A stretch of DNA of 64,000 nucleotides from Gracilaria gracilis (lineage: Eukaryota; Rhodophyta; Florideophyceae; Gracilariales; Gracilariaceae), in NCBI GenBank assembly GCA_030374805.1, contig JARGSG010000106.1, positions 1 to 64,000 of the forward strand. Reading direction: 5' to 3'. This document shows positions 31,170-41,720 of the stretch, piece by piece. The first letter of the stretch is position 1; every line of letters begins with the position of its first letter. The translations under genes were made by a program, and so were the position numbers. A model generated the notes under the pieces. It searched no databases. It worked only from the letters and a program-made list of their open reading frames with translations, and had not been told where the DNA came from.

Positions 31170-33992
31170 ATGTCTTCCGCCGTGCTTTCCCGTACTGCCC
31201 TCCTGTCGCAGACGTTGTTTCGTCCTCGTTCTCTACTCACTCCGGTTTCGGTTTCGTTTCGAAACGTGTTTAGATCCTTCTGTTCCGACTCTTCTCAAAA
31301 TGATGATGCCGCGAACAAATCAGCCTCGCAGAACAAGTCTTCAAAGCCTTCTAAGGATGATGACGCTAAGTCCCCCACCGATATCATAGTCCCACCAACA
31401 CCGCCTTCCTCTTCTTCAGAGCAGGTTGTGGGTCGTCGTCCAGTCATGGAGCCACGAGACTTGCTCTCGATTCCACTGTTTACTCGCCCGCACTTCCCGA
31501 AGATCATAGCACCCATAATCGTACACGATCCCGCAGCATGTAAGGCTTTCGCGTCGTTGCGCGACACAGGTCTTCGTCATGTCGGGCTTTTCCTTCACAA
31601 GCAGGCGGGCATTGATCTTGTGCCCAATGATCATGCATACCCTTATAACGATGCCGAACAACTACATCGTGTTGGCGTTCTTGCCGAGATTATTCGACTT
31701 ATGCCAAGACAAAAGGGTGTCGAGCTTACGTTTTTGTGCCATCATCGCATTCGATGGACCCGCGTCGTATCTTCTGAACCACTTTTGACACTTGCGACCG
31801 AACCCATTGGAGAACCTCCAGCCGATTTGAGTAGTGACCTTATCAAAGCTTATTCATTAAGCGTCATTGAAACCATGAAAGAGCTACTACGTCTTGGATC
31901 CTTTTACAAAGAACAGTTGGAACTTTTGTTAGAAAGCGTCGATGTGAACAATCCATACCATCTTGCTGATTTGGGGGCTTGCCTCACAACCGCCGATCCC
32001 GCTTCGCTGCAGGACGTTCTAGAAGAGACGGATATTGCAGAACGACTTCGCCTCACACTGGAGCTCCTCAAGAAAGATTTGGAAACAACCCGCGTTTCAC
32101 GTCGTATTCACAAGCAAATAGAAGAGAACGTTTCAAAGTCGCAGCGAAAATATTTTCTCACAGAGCAAATGAAACAGATAAAACGCGAGTTGGGGATGGA
32201 GAAAGATGAGAAGGAGACGCTACTTACGAAATTCAAGGCAAGACTGGAACATAAGGTTGTTCCTGAAGCCATTTCTAATATCGTGAACGATGAGATGGAG
32301 AAGCTCAGTAGCTTAGAACCTTCAAGTTCTGAATACAACGTGACTCGGAACTACCTGGATTGGCTAACAGAACTACCGTGGGGTGTTTACAGTCAGGATT
32401 CTCTTGATATAGCGCGTGCGGAGAACGTCCTAGACGAAATGCATTACGGTCTCAAGGATGTTAAGGAGCGTATATTGGAGTTCATTGCAGTAAGCGGACT
32501 GCGCGGTAACGTTCAAGGCAAAATTATTTTGTTATCAGGCCCGCCTGGGGTTGGTAAGACTAGCATTGGGAGGAGCATTGCGAAAGCACTTAATCGCGAG
32601 TTCTACCGATTCTCCGTTGGTGGCATGGGTGATGTGGCGGAGATAAAGGGTCACCGAAGAACTTATGTTGGAGCCATGCCAGGAAAATTCGTTCAGGCTC
32701 TGAAAAATGCCAAGGCTGCGAATCCTGTCATCATGATTGATGAGATTGACAAGATGGGCAAGGGGTGGACTGGTGATCCTTCGTCGGCATTGCTAGAGGC
32801 TCTGGATCCAGAACAGAATTCGTCTTTTCTTGATCACTATATGGATGTTCCTATCGACTTGTCGAAAGTGCTGTTCTTGTGTACAGCAAACGTTCTGGAT
32901 ACGATACCTGGGCCGTTGCTAGATCGAATGCAATCAATTCCCCTTAGCGGGTACATCTTGGAGGAAAAGGTGGCCATTGCGGACAAGTACCTTGTACCAA
33001 CAGCGAGAACTGAGGCTGGGCTGAGTGAAGAGTATGTGAAGTTAACTGAGGACGCACTGGTTTCGCTCGCAAGGGATTATTGTAGAGAGGCTGGTGTGCG
33101 AGGTCTCAAGCAAAAGATCGAGAAGATCTTCAGAAAAGTTGCACTTCGAATAGTCAAGGACAGGCCTTCCAGTCCCGAAGATAGTGATAGACAGGAGGAA
33201 CTATCTCAGCAAGTTAACCAGACTGTGATAACTTCGGAGACCGTTGAAGACTACCTAGGGAAGAAGCCATTCACAAAAGAACGGCTGTTTGACCCAACGC
33301 CCCCTGGCATTGCTACTGGACTGGCATGGACTTCGATGGGTGGTGCAACTCTCTATATCGAATGCGTGCGAATAGAAGGCGCAAGTGAAAATACCGTCAC
33401 ATTGAAAGTTACCGGACAGTTGGGGGACGTCATGAAAGAAAGCACAGATATTGCGCTCTCGTACGCACGCAACTATGTGCGAGACATCGCTCCAGGCAAC
33501 AAATTCTTCGATTCTTGTTCCTTGCATATGCATGTTCCAGAAGGAGCAACGCCGAAGGATGGTCCAAGCGCTGGCTGCACGATGGTGAGCGCATTATTAT
33601 CTTTGGCGCTCAACAAGCCAATCCGCCAACATGTTGCCATGACTGGCGAAGTCACGCTGACAGGTCAAGTTCTCCCCGTCGGCGGTATTCGCGAAAAGAC
33701 AATTGCGGCGAAACGCTCGGGGATTAAGCACATCATTCTGCCAAATGAGAATCGCAAAGATTGGGATGAACTACCAGATCATGTCGCGAAAGACATCGTC
33801 CCTCACTTTGCCGAGCACTACAACGATGTCTATCGAATCTGCTTCGCAGAGGGACCCGATGAGAGTGAAGAACCAGGCGACAATCATGTTCTATCCACTG
33901 AAAATGATATTAAGCCAGATTCGGCCGCAACGGTGAGCTTGTCGAGAGTGGCAGCAGCAGCAGATGCCCTGAGAACATCGAGATGCTTGTGA
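31170..33992 (+). CDS. LON1: Lon protease, mitochondrial type
   Basis: ATP-dependent serine protease that degrades damaged matrix proteins. Start taken at ATG 31,170 (940 residues); it opens an Arg/Ser-rich, acid-free segment of about 40 residues typical of a mitochondrial presequence. Then come a Lon N-terminal substrate-binding domain, a coiled-coil helical region and the AAA+ domain. This has Walker A GPPGVGKT (457-464), Walker B around IMIDEIDKMG (about 520) and a C-terminal proteolytic domain. The catalytic dyad is visible: Ser800 in PKDGPSAGC and Lys843 in REKTIAAKRSG, with the same 43-residue spacing as Ser679/Lys722 of E. coli Lon. Intronless. Tail-to-tail with the RRM protein, 77 bp between stops. 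A peroxisomal isoform is unlikely because the C terminus (TSRCL) is not a classical SKL signal. Confidence 0.95.
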   Translation: MSSAVLSRTALLSQTLFRPRSLLTPVSVSFRNVFRSFCSDSSQNDDAANKSASQNKSSKPSKDDDAKSPTDIIVPPTPPSSSSEQVVGRRPVMEPRDLLSIPLFTRPHFPKIIAPIIVHDPAACKAFASLRDTGLRHVGLFLHKQAGIDLVPNDHAYPYNDAEQLHRVGVLAEIIRLMPRQKGVELTFLCHHRIRWTRVVSSEPLLTLATEPIGEPPADLSSDLIKAYSLSVIETMKELLRLGSFYKEQLELLLESVDVNNPYHLADLGACLTTADPASLQDVLEETDIAERLRLTLELLKKDLETTRVSRRIHKQIEENVSKSQRKYFLTEQMKQIKRELGMEKDEKETLLTKFKARLEHKVVPEAISNIVNDEMEKLSSLEPSSSEYNVTRNYLDWLTELPWGVYSQDSLDIARAENVLDEMHYGLKDVKERILEFIAVSGLRGNVQGKIILLSGPPGVGKTSIGRSIAKALNREFYRFSVGGMGDVAEIKGHRRTYVGAMPGKFVQALKNAKAANPVIMIDEIDKMGKGWTGDPSSALLEALDPEQNSSFLDHYMDVPIDLSKVLFLCTANVLDTIPGPLLDRMQSIPLSGYILEEKVAIADKYLVPTARTEAGLSEEYVKLTEDALVSLARDYCREAGVRGLKQKIEKIFRKVALRIVKDRPSSPEDSDRQEELSQQVNQTVITSETVEDYLGKKPFTKERLFDPTPPGIATGLAWTSMGGATLYIECVRIEGASENTVTLKVTGQLGDVMKESTDIALSYARNYVRDIAPGNKFFDSCSLHMHVPEGATPKDGPSAGCTMVSALLSLALNKPIRQHVAMTGEVTLTGQVLPVGGIREKTIAAKRSGIKHIILPNENRKDWDELPDHVAKDIVPHFAEHYNDVYRICFAEGPDESEEPGDNHVLSTENDIKPDSAATVSLSRVAAAADALRTSRCL

Positions 33993-34069
33993 CATATGAC
34001 TAAATAACTGAGGAACGGGCTCTTGTACAAATGCCCCAAGAGAGGTAAGCCTGTGAGGAAATTTTGGTA

Positions 34070-35119
34070 TCAATAGGGCCGATATCGGTGCTGTGATGCG
34101 GAGTGATGCGACGGCGGAGGCGCTCTTCCGTAAGAATGACCGCCATACGGTGGTCTCTGATTATAGCCCTGGTGATAGCCGCCCCCGTGAGGCGGACCAC
34201 CCTGGTAGAAACCTCCTGAATAGTGCGGTTGATATCCCGAACGGTGTGATTGCATGGGAGCTCTGCGCGCATTTTCGCGTCCCCAGTGCACTTGAACATT
34301 ACGCCCTTCAACCTGAGTACCTCCTTGACATTCGAATATGGCTCTTGCCGCAGAGGCGTGTTCAAAGTAACGAACGAAGGCGTACATGGTTTCGCTGGCT
34401 TGCATTTTTATGCTTTCTGGAATTCTGACCTCTCTGATCGCGCCGTAAGCCTCAAAGACGCTTCGAATGGCCTGTTCGGACGTGTTGACACTGAGACCCG
34501 ATACGTACGCCGTAACATTATTAACTGGTGTTTGAGCTAGAATAGTTTCGAAAGGTGTGCGCTTTTCATGCTCGTCTTCATTGTTCTTGCCCTTCGCCCA
34601 GTCAACTCGCAGCGGCCTGTTATTCAATAGTTGGCCATTCATAGAATCCATAGCTGAGTGGGCTTCATTCTTCTCCTTAAAAGAAACAAACGCAAACCCC
34701 TGGGTCTTGCCAGAGACTGGATCCTTAGCACATTTTGCAGATGTTACTTCGCCAAATTGAGAAAACGCAGACACCAGCTGCTCATCTGTGACATCTGAGG
34801 AGAGGTTTCCAACAAACAAGCAGTGTTGCGAGGCAGACTCTGCGGCAGGACCAGTTGGTCGCGCCCAGTCGATCGTTAGTAACTTCCCGTAGATTGAGCG
34901 TCCACGAAACTTCTCCATGGCCCCTTGCGCTGTGGCATGGTCAGCGTAATCAACGAAACCAAAGCCGGATGACACTCCGGTATTCTTATCGAATACGACG
35001 TGGCATTGAGAGACCGGACCGGCCAAAGAGAAAACTTCATGCAGGAGTTGGCGGTACACACGAGGGTCAAGGTTTCCGACGAAGAGACTTGTCTGGGCGG
35101 CTAGAGCGGGCGTGGCCAT
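34070..35119 (-). CDS. RNA-binding protein with three RRMs (TIA-1/RBP45/Nam8 type)
   Basis: ATG at 35,119, 349 residues. RRM1 is at about 10-85 (RNP2 LFVGNL, RNP1 SGFGFVDY), RRM2 at about 97-175 (LFVGNL, QGFAFVSF) and RRM3 at about 203-282 (AYVSGL, MYAFVRY). A low-complexity Gly/Tyr/Pro/His/Gln tail follows from about residue 290. Three RRMs with this order and a prion-like tail are seen in TIA-1, yeast Nam8/Pub1 and plant RBP45/47, which bind U-rich RNA in splicing and in stress granules; the exact orthologue is not certain. Intronless. The start context GCCATGGCC is favourable. It shares a 77-bp 3' intergenic gap with Lon, so 3' ends may overlap as antisense transcripts. Confidence 0.9.
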   Translation of the reverse strand: MATPALAAQTSLFVGNLDPRVYRQLLHEVFSLAGPVSQCHVVFDKNTGVSSGFGFVDYADHATAQGAMEKFRGRSIYGKLLTIDWARPTGPAAESASQHCLFVGNLSSDVTDEQLVSAFSQFGEVTSAKCAKDPVSGKTQGFAFVSFKEKNEAHSAMDSMNGQLLNNRPLRVDWAKGKNNEDEHEKRTPFETILAQTPVNNVTAYVSGLSVNTSEQAIRSVFEAYGAIREVRIPESIKMQASETMYAFVRYFEHASAARAIFECQGGTQVEGRNVQVHWGRENARRAPMQSHRSGYQPHYSGGFYQGGPPHGGGYHQGYNQRPPYGGHSYGRAPPPSHHSASQHRYRPY

Positions 35120-37332
35120 GGTGGAAGGTGGTGGCAGCGGTCAGTGCTGCGCGTGCGAGCGTGCTTCACGAAGACGTTTCTTGCTCGAGCTTGCCGCGTG
35201 CAACGCATGTGGGAAACGCAGTTTCTGCCCCTGGGATTATTGATGCGTCTAACTTGCGCTCTGTACATGTAACAAGGGCATCTTTCGGTGAATTCTCTTC
35301 TTTGGATTTCAGATCAATTACTATCATCGCCGCCATGATCCGATGAGGTAAAATTTATGACGGTGGCATAGATGCACAGCAAGAGCCTCATTGAGAGCTC
35401 CCATGTTTACGCCATGGCCTCGATATGATCGTTTTTCTTCTTCATGGAGCTCTGAACCGAAAAACAATGAGCGAGAGTATGGGATTGCTCCATAGCATCC
35501 TATATAATCGAAGGCGAAATGCTCTGCAACCTGGTAAAGTTAAGTAGTCATCCATTCACTGTTACCTGCAAGACAAGTGACGGACCCCGCTTTGAGTGAA
35601 GAATCTGAAGACAAGTAGGAAAGAAATCCGCGGTTGAAATGCGGATGTTCATTCCTCAAACAGATTCTTTACCATCGCTTTTGCCGGATATTGCTATTTG
35701 TGTTGACGGACATAAATGGCGAATCCTTTAATTATTCATGTCGAATGAGACGGACTGCTGTGTAGCACTACAAGTCCTCTGGAAGAAGTCCTACACCTGG
35801 AACACCAAGTTTGGAACATAACATTACTTGGGGTTGGAATCCGCGCGCTACTCTGTTTTTCATGCAGACGAAACATCACGGATTGTCACACTTAGATGAC
35901 ACGATGTGGGGAAAAACGGTAAGCAACAGCTCACCTTGTTTTTTCTTTGATCACTTGCTTGTTGCATTTTAAGTTCGCTACACGCATCACCCTTGAGTGC
36001 TGCATACAACAATCCAGTGCGCCCCGATGCTTGTTGTGTTGCTGCTGTTTGGAGGAATTGTGTGCTGCTAGGAATCCGCCGGGCTTAACAGAAATCGATG
36101 TGCTATCTTAAAGTTGGCTAACTCATTTAGAACTGCAGCTGAATTTCTGAGAAAAGTAGGGTGTATCTATCGTTGCTTACCATAGCGCTTTGTACCATCA
36201 AAGAGCTCAAACATTTGCATAAGAATACCTGCACTTGTCTTCAATGTCCTCGTGTTAGGCAAATCTATCCAGTCTTAGAATTTCCACGTTGTTATCCTCT
36301 GAAGCATCTGCTAAAAGCGTTGGACACGGCTTTGTTACTGGACAACAGGCGAACCGAACTTGGCGTTTGTCGTTCGCGTCATACATGGCGTGGAATCCCC
36401 GTGGAGACATGCTATTCCCCTCTCAACAGCTGATACTCTTGAAACGCTTCGGATCTCTCTTAATACTGGTACTGGTCTTTCTGGCCCAAAATACCTTGGC
36501 CGTACTTTCGACCCTTATGACGATCCAGTATCGATTCTTTGTGAAGCCGAAGATAGCGTCCCCATTGAACGGGAATCAGCACAAATGAGAACGACCGCAG
36601 CCGTTTCAACCCATCCAGGTCCGGACCAGAGCCTTCCAATAATTGAGCGCTTACGCAAGCACTCGTGATCTGTCCGAAGTCCGGCCGATGAAGGGAACGG
36701 GTCGTTTGGACTGCAGATACCGAAACGTTGTCCAGCGAAGCGCTGGTAACTGGAAGTGTTGCAGAAGTGTACGGAACACGTTAAACAGCAGTCAGTGACA
36801 CTCATTTGTACTGAGAGTATTGTACATACACTGTCGGTTGGCTATGGGCATTCTGTGATGGTATATGAACATAACACTCTACCTTGTGGTACAGTAAGTT
36901 ACCGATCAACTCATTCAATCAGAGGTAACGAATAGGCTTTACTGATATCTTGTAAAGCACCGTGAAGACATTACGTCCCCAGAAGATATTGGCTGCAGCA
37001 CGTGTGTATTGCTGTACCACTCTTCCCCAGACAAAACACACGCCTGGAACAGGAGGAACGGTTATTGGTGGAACAGGTCAGAACAGATATGCTTGGTCAT
37101 GCTCACAACCTCAGGCTTGAAGCGAAACGCTTCCAGGTCTGTGACCCGTGAAATCGACAAACCAGATTGGGTGGCAGCTTGCATAAGAAGAGAAGGGCGG
37201 ACTGCGAGCTGTCTTCTTCGTACAGAAGAATTAGCTCTTGGTACGCACCGTGTATGCACTCGCCCTCTTGAGCTGTTGGCCATGGGCAATATAGCGGTTC
37301 CATTCTAGCCTTGGTTGTTGCGGTGGTTCTAG
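35120..37332. other. Intergenic or undefined exons
   Basis: 35,120-36,160 holds nothing recognisable apart from the RRM gene's promoter side. Between 36,161 and 37,308 several plus-strand frames are open (36,289-36,588 has a hydrophobic stretch SLLILVLVFLAQNTLAVL; also 36,360-36,668 and 37,009-37,308). A membrane-helix-like segment, SILALVVAVVLVFDIV, is encoded at about 37,297-37,345 in a frame different from the gene that follows. These may be exons or decayed parts of the membrane-protein gene at 37,333-38,256, but no consistent splice model was found. Confidence 0.35.
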
Positions 37333-38256
37333 TTTTCGACATCGTTACGAGCGGTTCCTGTCTGCGTCACGTTTGTCCCATTTCTCAAACCCTCTAATGA
37401 TTGGCAAAGTGCTTTCAAGCGTACCGTGTATGTCCAAAAGGGTGTTCTCTGTCGGGCCGAAAACGTTTTGCAAGTCTTCCCCTTCAGCCCGCATGCAATT
37501 TCGTTCTACCAGCGGTTGCGGTGCAGTGATATCTCTGCGAAGAAGACGCTATTACTCAAGAACCCTATAGTGACCTTTGCGGTCGCGACCAACTTGGTTG
37601 GGGCGGCATCGCATGCGATGTTCCTCAACCTTCTGTGTCTTCGGAGAGTATACGGTGATGGATTCACGCTGCCGCTCACAACACCTTCAAGACGTTCAAA
37701 GCGGCGGGTTGTGGCATTTTCAACCGGATTCCTGGCTTTTGTGGTAGCAACATGGGTCGGTTATGTAATTCACGCGGGCAATGTTTCTACAAGGCTGGCG
37801 GAGACCGTCAGCGAGCTACTTGGAGGATTGAGAAGGGCAATGACAGCAATTGACTGGAAAGCGAGTACAGCGTTCAAAGTGACGGATGCAATGCGGGTGA
37901 GCATTGCGATGAGTATGGCATTGGGTGTGTTGCTCGGAGCTGGAGTTGGACTCATCTCTGGCTTAGAACCTGCGGTTGTAATCGGAGTGAGCGCTTCAAT
38001 GGCTATGGGCTGCGTGTTCGTCATGTCGTTTGCAATATTACATGGAGTGAACGCATTGCGCGCGGTCGCATTCGCTCTATTTGTCTCTGTATGTCTTCCA
38101 TTTGGGTTCGGGTTTGGATTTGGCGCGGGTATTTTGGTTGGAGTGTTCCTCGGGTTGGAGGATGCCGATGAAATCCGAGAGAAGACTCTTGACTTTGTTA
38201 ACAATTTTGGCGACTTCGTTAGGGTAGTAACTGCGTTTACATTGGAAATATTGTAG
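37333..38256 (+). CDS. Multi-spanning membrane protein, 5' end unresolved
   Basis: The frame opens after a TAG at 37,330 and runs 307 codons to TAG at 38,254-38,256. No ATG lies in the first 95 codons, so the true start is in an upstream exon, or the 5' part is decayed. Four or five hydrophobic helices are visible: VTFAVATNLVGAASHAMFL, VAFSTGFLAFVVATWVGYV, SIAMSMALGVLLGAGVGLI, VVIGVSASMAMGCVFVMSF and VAFALFVSVCLPFGFGFGF. The Gly/Ala-rich helices suggest a channel- or carrier-like bundle, but no family could be recognised. Just upstream another frame encodes a further helix, so the protein may be longer. Confidence 0.45.
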   Translation, partial: FSTSLRAVPVCVTFVPFLKPSNDWQSAFKRTVYVQKGVLCRAENVLQVFPFSPHAISFYQRLRCSDISAKKTLLLKNPIVTFAVATNLVGAASHAMFLNLLCLRRVYGDGFTLPLTTPSRRSKRRVVAFSTGFLAFVVATWVGYVIHAGNVSTRLAETVSELLGGLRRAMTAIDWKASTAFKVTDAMRVSIAMSMALGVLLGAGVGLISGLEPAVVIGVSASMAMGCVFVMSFAILHGVNALRAVAFALFVSVCLPFGFGFGFGAGILVGVFLGLEDADEIREKTLDFVNNFGDFVRVVTAFTLEIL

Positions 38257-40678
38257 CATAGCTTGTCTAACTCAAAGGAAACGCGGCTGTTCAGGAGCTG
38301 CGTTTTCTCAGCTAACTGATCAAGAAACCCTCTGCATTGCACATATTATATCTTACTGATTCGAAACGCAGATACGCTTGTTCTCTTCTTCTTTACTATG
38401 GTCAGCCGCCCCTTATTTCGAGGCGGCAGTAGTTCTATCTAGAGATAGTTCTCTCTCTTAAAGAAGCCCAAAAACCGTGACTCCGTCGGGGGTTTTGGAC
38501 TCCGTAAGAGTCCCAGTTGCTTAGTCGTTTCGCTCCCTCCGACGCTACACGGAGTTAAGGAGACAGGCACACCGCGAGAAGGCGAGTAGCTAGTGCCCAC
38601 GCTTGTTCTCATTCTCTGTATCTACTCAAAGAGTTCTAGCGAATCTACGGAGATCACTTTCTCAAGTAGTTCTCTCTCTTCGGACACTGCGGGGGCGAAA
38701 TTTGCCCTTGTAATACCTACATCGAGACGCGGAGGCGGAAGCTGGTGTTCAAAAACCTCATGTGCCACCGAGAGGACTATTGGGCGAATCGAATACATTC
38801 GTGAGTTCTATAACATATGACGTTCTGAACGGGCCCGGACTTCGTTCTAGAAGCGTACTCAGGGCAAAATGAGTCCGGCTATCCCCGTTTGTTGAGCATA
38901 TGTTTGAGTCCAACTCCAACCGTCTTACAACTGCTGCTCCTCACCTGCTATCAACTCACTCAAATCATGGGGCGATTGCGTGCGCGTTCTTCGCAATCTA
39001 CGAAGGTGAATTCGCTTCATACTCTTCAGCGGTGTGCCCCCAAGTTTGGGAGTACTGGATTGAAACGATTGCGTGATGTTGTTCCACGGGTACGTTGTCG
39101 GCCTATCGCTTGGGATTTCGTTGAGTGGTTCTGGGTCAGAAACGTGCGAATACGAAATAGCAGACCCGGCTGCTGCTTGCGGAACTAACATCGCCCCGAA
39201 CGCGCTCGCAGAAGCGAACGTACTTGCAGAAGCGAAAGCGCCGTCATAACATGAACAACGCATCACTAACCGGTAGCGTTCCTACCTTCCAGTACGCATG
39301 TCTTCCTTCCATGTCCGAAACAAGATTGTTCACAAAAGACAAGTTTTCTTATGTCTAATCAGCACGAAGGATATCTGCGCGAGGGCAGACCCCGTATGAA
39401 AGAGGTTTTCCTGACCTCTCATTGAATGCTGGACAACTTTTTCGGCCATCTCAAGTTGCAAGACGTTTCTTCATGCACGCAGCCAGAGGCTGTTCTACAA
39501 ACATTGTCCAGTCAATCACCGAGTTTGATCAAAAATTCCTAATCGCACTGCTGTAGGTATAAACGCTACCCACGTAGCCTTTTGAAGCCTTTCTGAATAG
39601 AACTGGAACAATGTCCAGTTGGATGCGTCTATTGCCCAGAGAGACACTTTAGCAATTTTGTTTTTGCGTACTCCAAGAATAGTTTTGTGATTCCTTGTTC
39701 TCGTCATGACCGTCAGTGTCTTTCACTGGCCATGCTTCGCCTTTCCCCTTCAATAAACGCAAAAAACCTATGAATATTCCTTAATGGCAGCGTGGATGCA
39801 TATACCTAGTGTACGATCCATGTCAGACATCCATCCTGGTTCACCTCTTGGGAAACTCTCTTTGTTCATTTTGCAGTATAGAAAGGGCTGTCGCTAGAAT
39901 GGTACCCGTCACGAGTAATCATCGTGCGCGCTCATAATGATGAAGAAGACGATCGCCCAGCAGCTTGAAGCTTTGTGAAACATCCATGGTTTGAAATCAG
40001 ACGCTGCAATCTATATGCTTAAAAAGCAAAACGTGTTCTGCTTCGAGCCAAGAGAAAAGAAAACAATGGTAGCATGCGATGGTTGTTTCTCAACGAGGGT
40101 ATGTAATAGAAATTCAAAGTATGTAGAAGAAGATTTATCGCGGAGCGGAGCTCGCTCGTGGAATGGCGGCTGCAAGCAAGCTTTCTGTGTCTGCGCTTCC
40201 CGATCACCGCGGCTGCTCACAATTTCCCGACGCCGTTGATCGCCAGCTCCGCTATCTAGCTCGCCCCAAAAGGCAACACGAGGAGCTTTCAGTTACTATC
40301 AGATAGATACTCGACAGCGATAAAGGGGTGCGGCACAGGTGGTGTATTCGGAGATATGCCATAGTGTGGCACTATAAGCGTATATCGTGGACCCACTGTA
40401 ATTGTATTTGGCTGACTGTAAGTGTCCAAAAACACATGTGGAGTCCACTCTGTGGACATAACAGGCAACCTCATATCATGAATCACATCCACTTTTCCTC
40501 CATACCCTTGGTACCCTTGTATAGCGACGACAGTCGTGACTCAACTTTGTTCGTGCACAATAACCATCCCGCTCCCGCCACGGTTGCCAACGGCATCCAA
40601 GAGTCTCTTCTGGACTCTCTTTTCGATACCTATCATTGATCTTCAATCTTCATCGCTACGACAAACTGAACTTTAATC
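38257..40678. other. Intergenic, hairpin-rich near 38,400-38,600
   Basis: About 2.4 kb. Around 38,400-38,560 short inverted repeats cluster: AGCCGCCCC...GAGGCGGC, CCAAAAACC...GGTTTTGG and GGACTC...GAGTCC. The stretch AGGCACACCGCGAGAAGGCG (about 38,564-38,583) resembles AGGCACACCACGTGAAGGCG at the 5' side of the LINE (49,119-49,138), so a piece of that LINE family may lie here. Open stretches at 38,889-39,188 and 39,991-40,239 have no protein signature. The end is the promoter side of the reductase gene. Confidence 0.45.
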
Positions 40679-41590
40679 ATGAGGGTTTCGGTCGAGACAC
40701 GTAGTGGGCGCGATCTTGGGTCCTATGTGCTCAAAGACGGCAGCACAGTCGCCGTTCTCCAAAAAGACTTTCATCAAGCTCACAAGAAGTACTATCCAGA
40801 TCGACAACGCTTCTACGTGAAGCAAGATTCTAGTACCGCTAAAAAGCCAACTGCACTCTCCGTTGAAGACACCTTAGAAGACGGCTGTACGCTTATCTTC
40901 AAAGATCTTGGTCCGCAGATTTTGTGGAAGACTGTGTTTGTTGTAGAGTATCTTGGTCCTTTGTTGCTTTATCCTTTGTTTTATATCCAGCCTTCTTGGA
41001 TCTATAGTGGTTCTTATCCTCCAATTTCGTCAGAGGCAAGAGAGGTACAACTTGCTGCGCTGATCGCATGGAGTTTCCATTATGGTAAGAGAGAATTTGA
41101 AACTCTATTCGTTCACCGCTTTTCTCATGCTACTATGCCACTTCGAAACTTGTTCAAGAATTGCTCGTACTACTGGGGTTTTGCAGCATACGTTGCGTAC
41201 TTCGTTAATCATCCACTGTACACCCCACCATCTTTAGGAAATTTTATAGTTGGTATGTGTATCTTCTATTTTATGGAGGTTGGTAACTTTACAGCCCACT
41301 GGACGCTTAGGACGTTGCGACCGCCTGGAACGAAGGTCAGGAAGATTCCTCGTGGCGGTTTGTTCGAATTGGTCTCATGTCCGAACTATACGTATGAGAT
41401 CATGTCGTGGTTAGGGTTCAACATTATGACAAGCACTCTTCCTGGTATATTGTTTATGTTTGCTGGTGCATTTCAAATGCTAATCTGGGCTCAGGGGAAG
41501 CATCGCCGGTACAAGAAAGAGTTCGACGGAAAGGACGATCGTCCATTGTATCCACCAAATAGAAAGGTTCTTGTTCCATTCATCTACTGA
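40679..41590 (+). CDS. TECR: Very-long-chain enoyl-CoA reductase (TECR/Tsc13)
   Basis: ER membrane enzyme that catalyses the last step of the very-long-chain fatty-acid elongation cycle, trans-2-enoyl-CoA plus NADPH to saturated acyl-CoA. It feeds sphingolipid and wax precursors. ATG at 40,679; 303 residues against 308 in human. An N-terminal ubiquitin-like domain (1-78) precedes the steroid-reductase-fold membrane domain with about six helices. Family landmarks: HYGKREFETLFVHRFSH (134-150) with Lys137, and LVSCPNYTYEIMSW (231-244) with the tyrosines near 237/239, corresponding to the human Lys144 and Tyr248 region. The C terminus YPPNRKVLVPFIY is typical. Intronless. It converges on the FANCJ-like helicase, 130 bp between stops. 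Confidence 0.95.
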   Translation: MRVSVETRSGRDLGSYVLKDGSTVAVLQKDFHQAHKKYYPDRQRFYVKQDSSTAKKPTALSVEDTLEDGCTLIFKDLGPQILWKTVFVVEYLGPLLLYPLFYIQPSWIYSGSYPPISSEAREVQLAALIAWSFHYGKREFETLFVHRFSHATMPLRNLFKNCSYYWGFAAYVAYFVNHPLYTPPSLGNFIVGMCIFYFMEVGNFTAHWTLRTLRPPGTKVRKIPRGGLFELVSCPNYTYEIMSWLGFNIMTSTLPGILFMFAGAFQMLIWAQGKHRRYKKEFDGKDDRPLYPPNRKVLVPFIY

Positions 41591-41720
41591 GATAGCCACC
41601 CCCCCTCTAAAAATCTCTTGGGTTTAAACGTCAAGTTCATATCTCCGGTGTGCTCGCGTTTGTCAAAAAAATTGCGAAGCAGTTCACTTCACTCAATGTA
41701 CATTCGGATAAGGCCAAGAA

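Noticed and set aside
38889-39188. 99-codon ORF in the 38-kb intergenic region
   Set aside because: No recognisable domain or conserved pattern; overlapping frames on the other strand are equally open.
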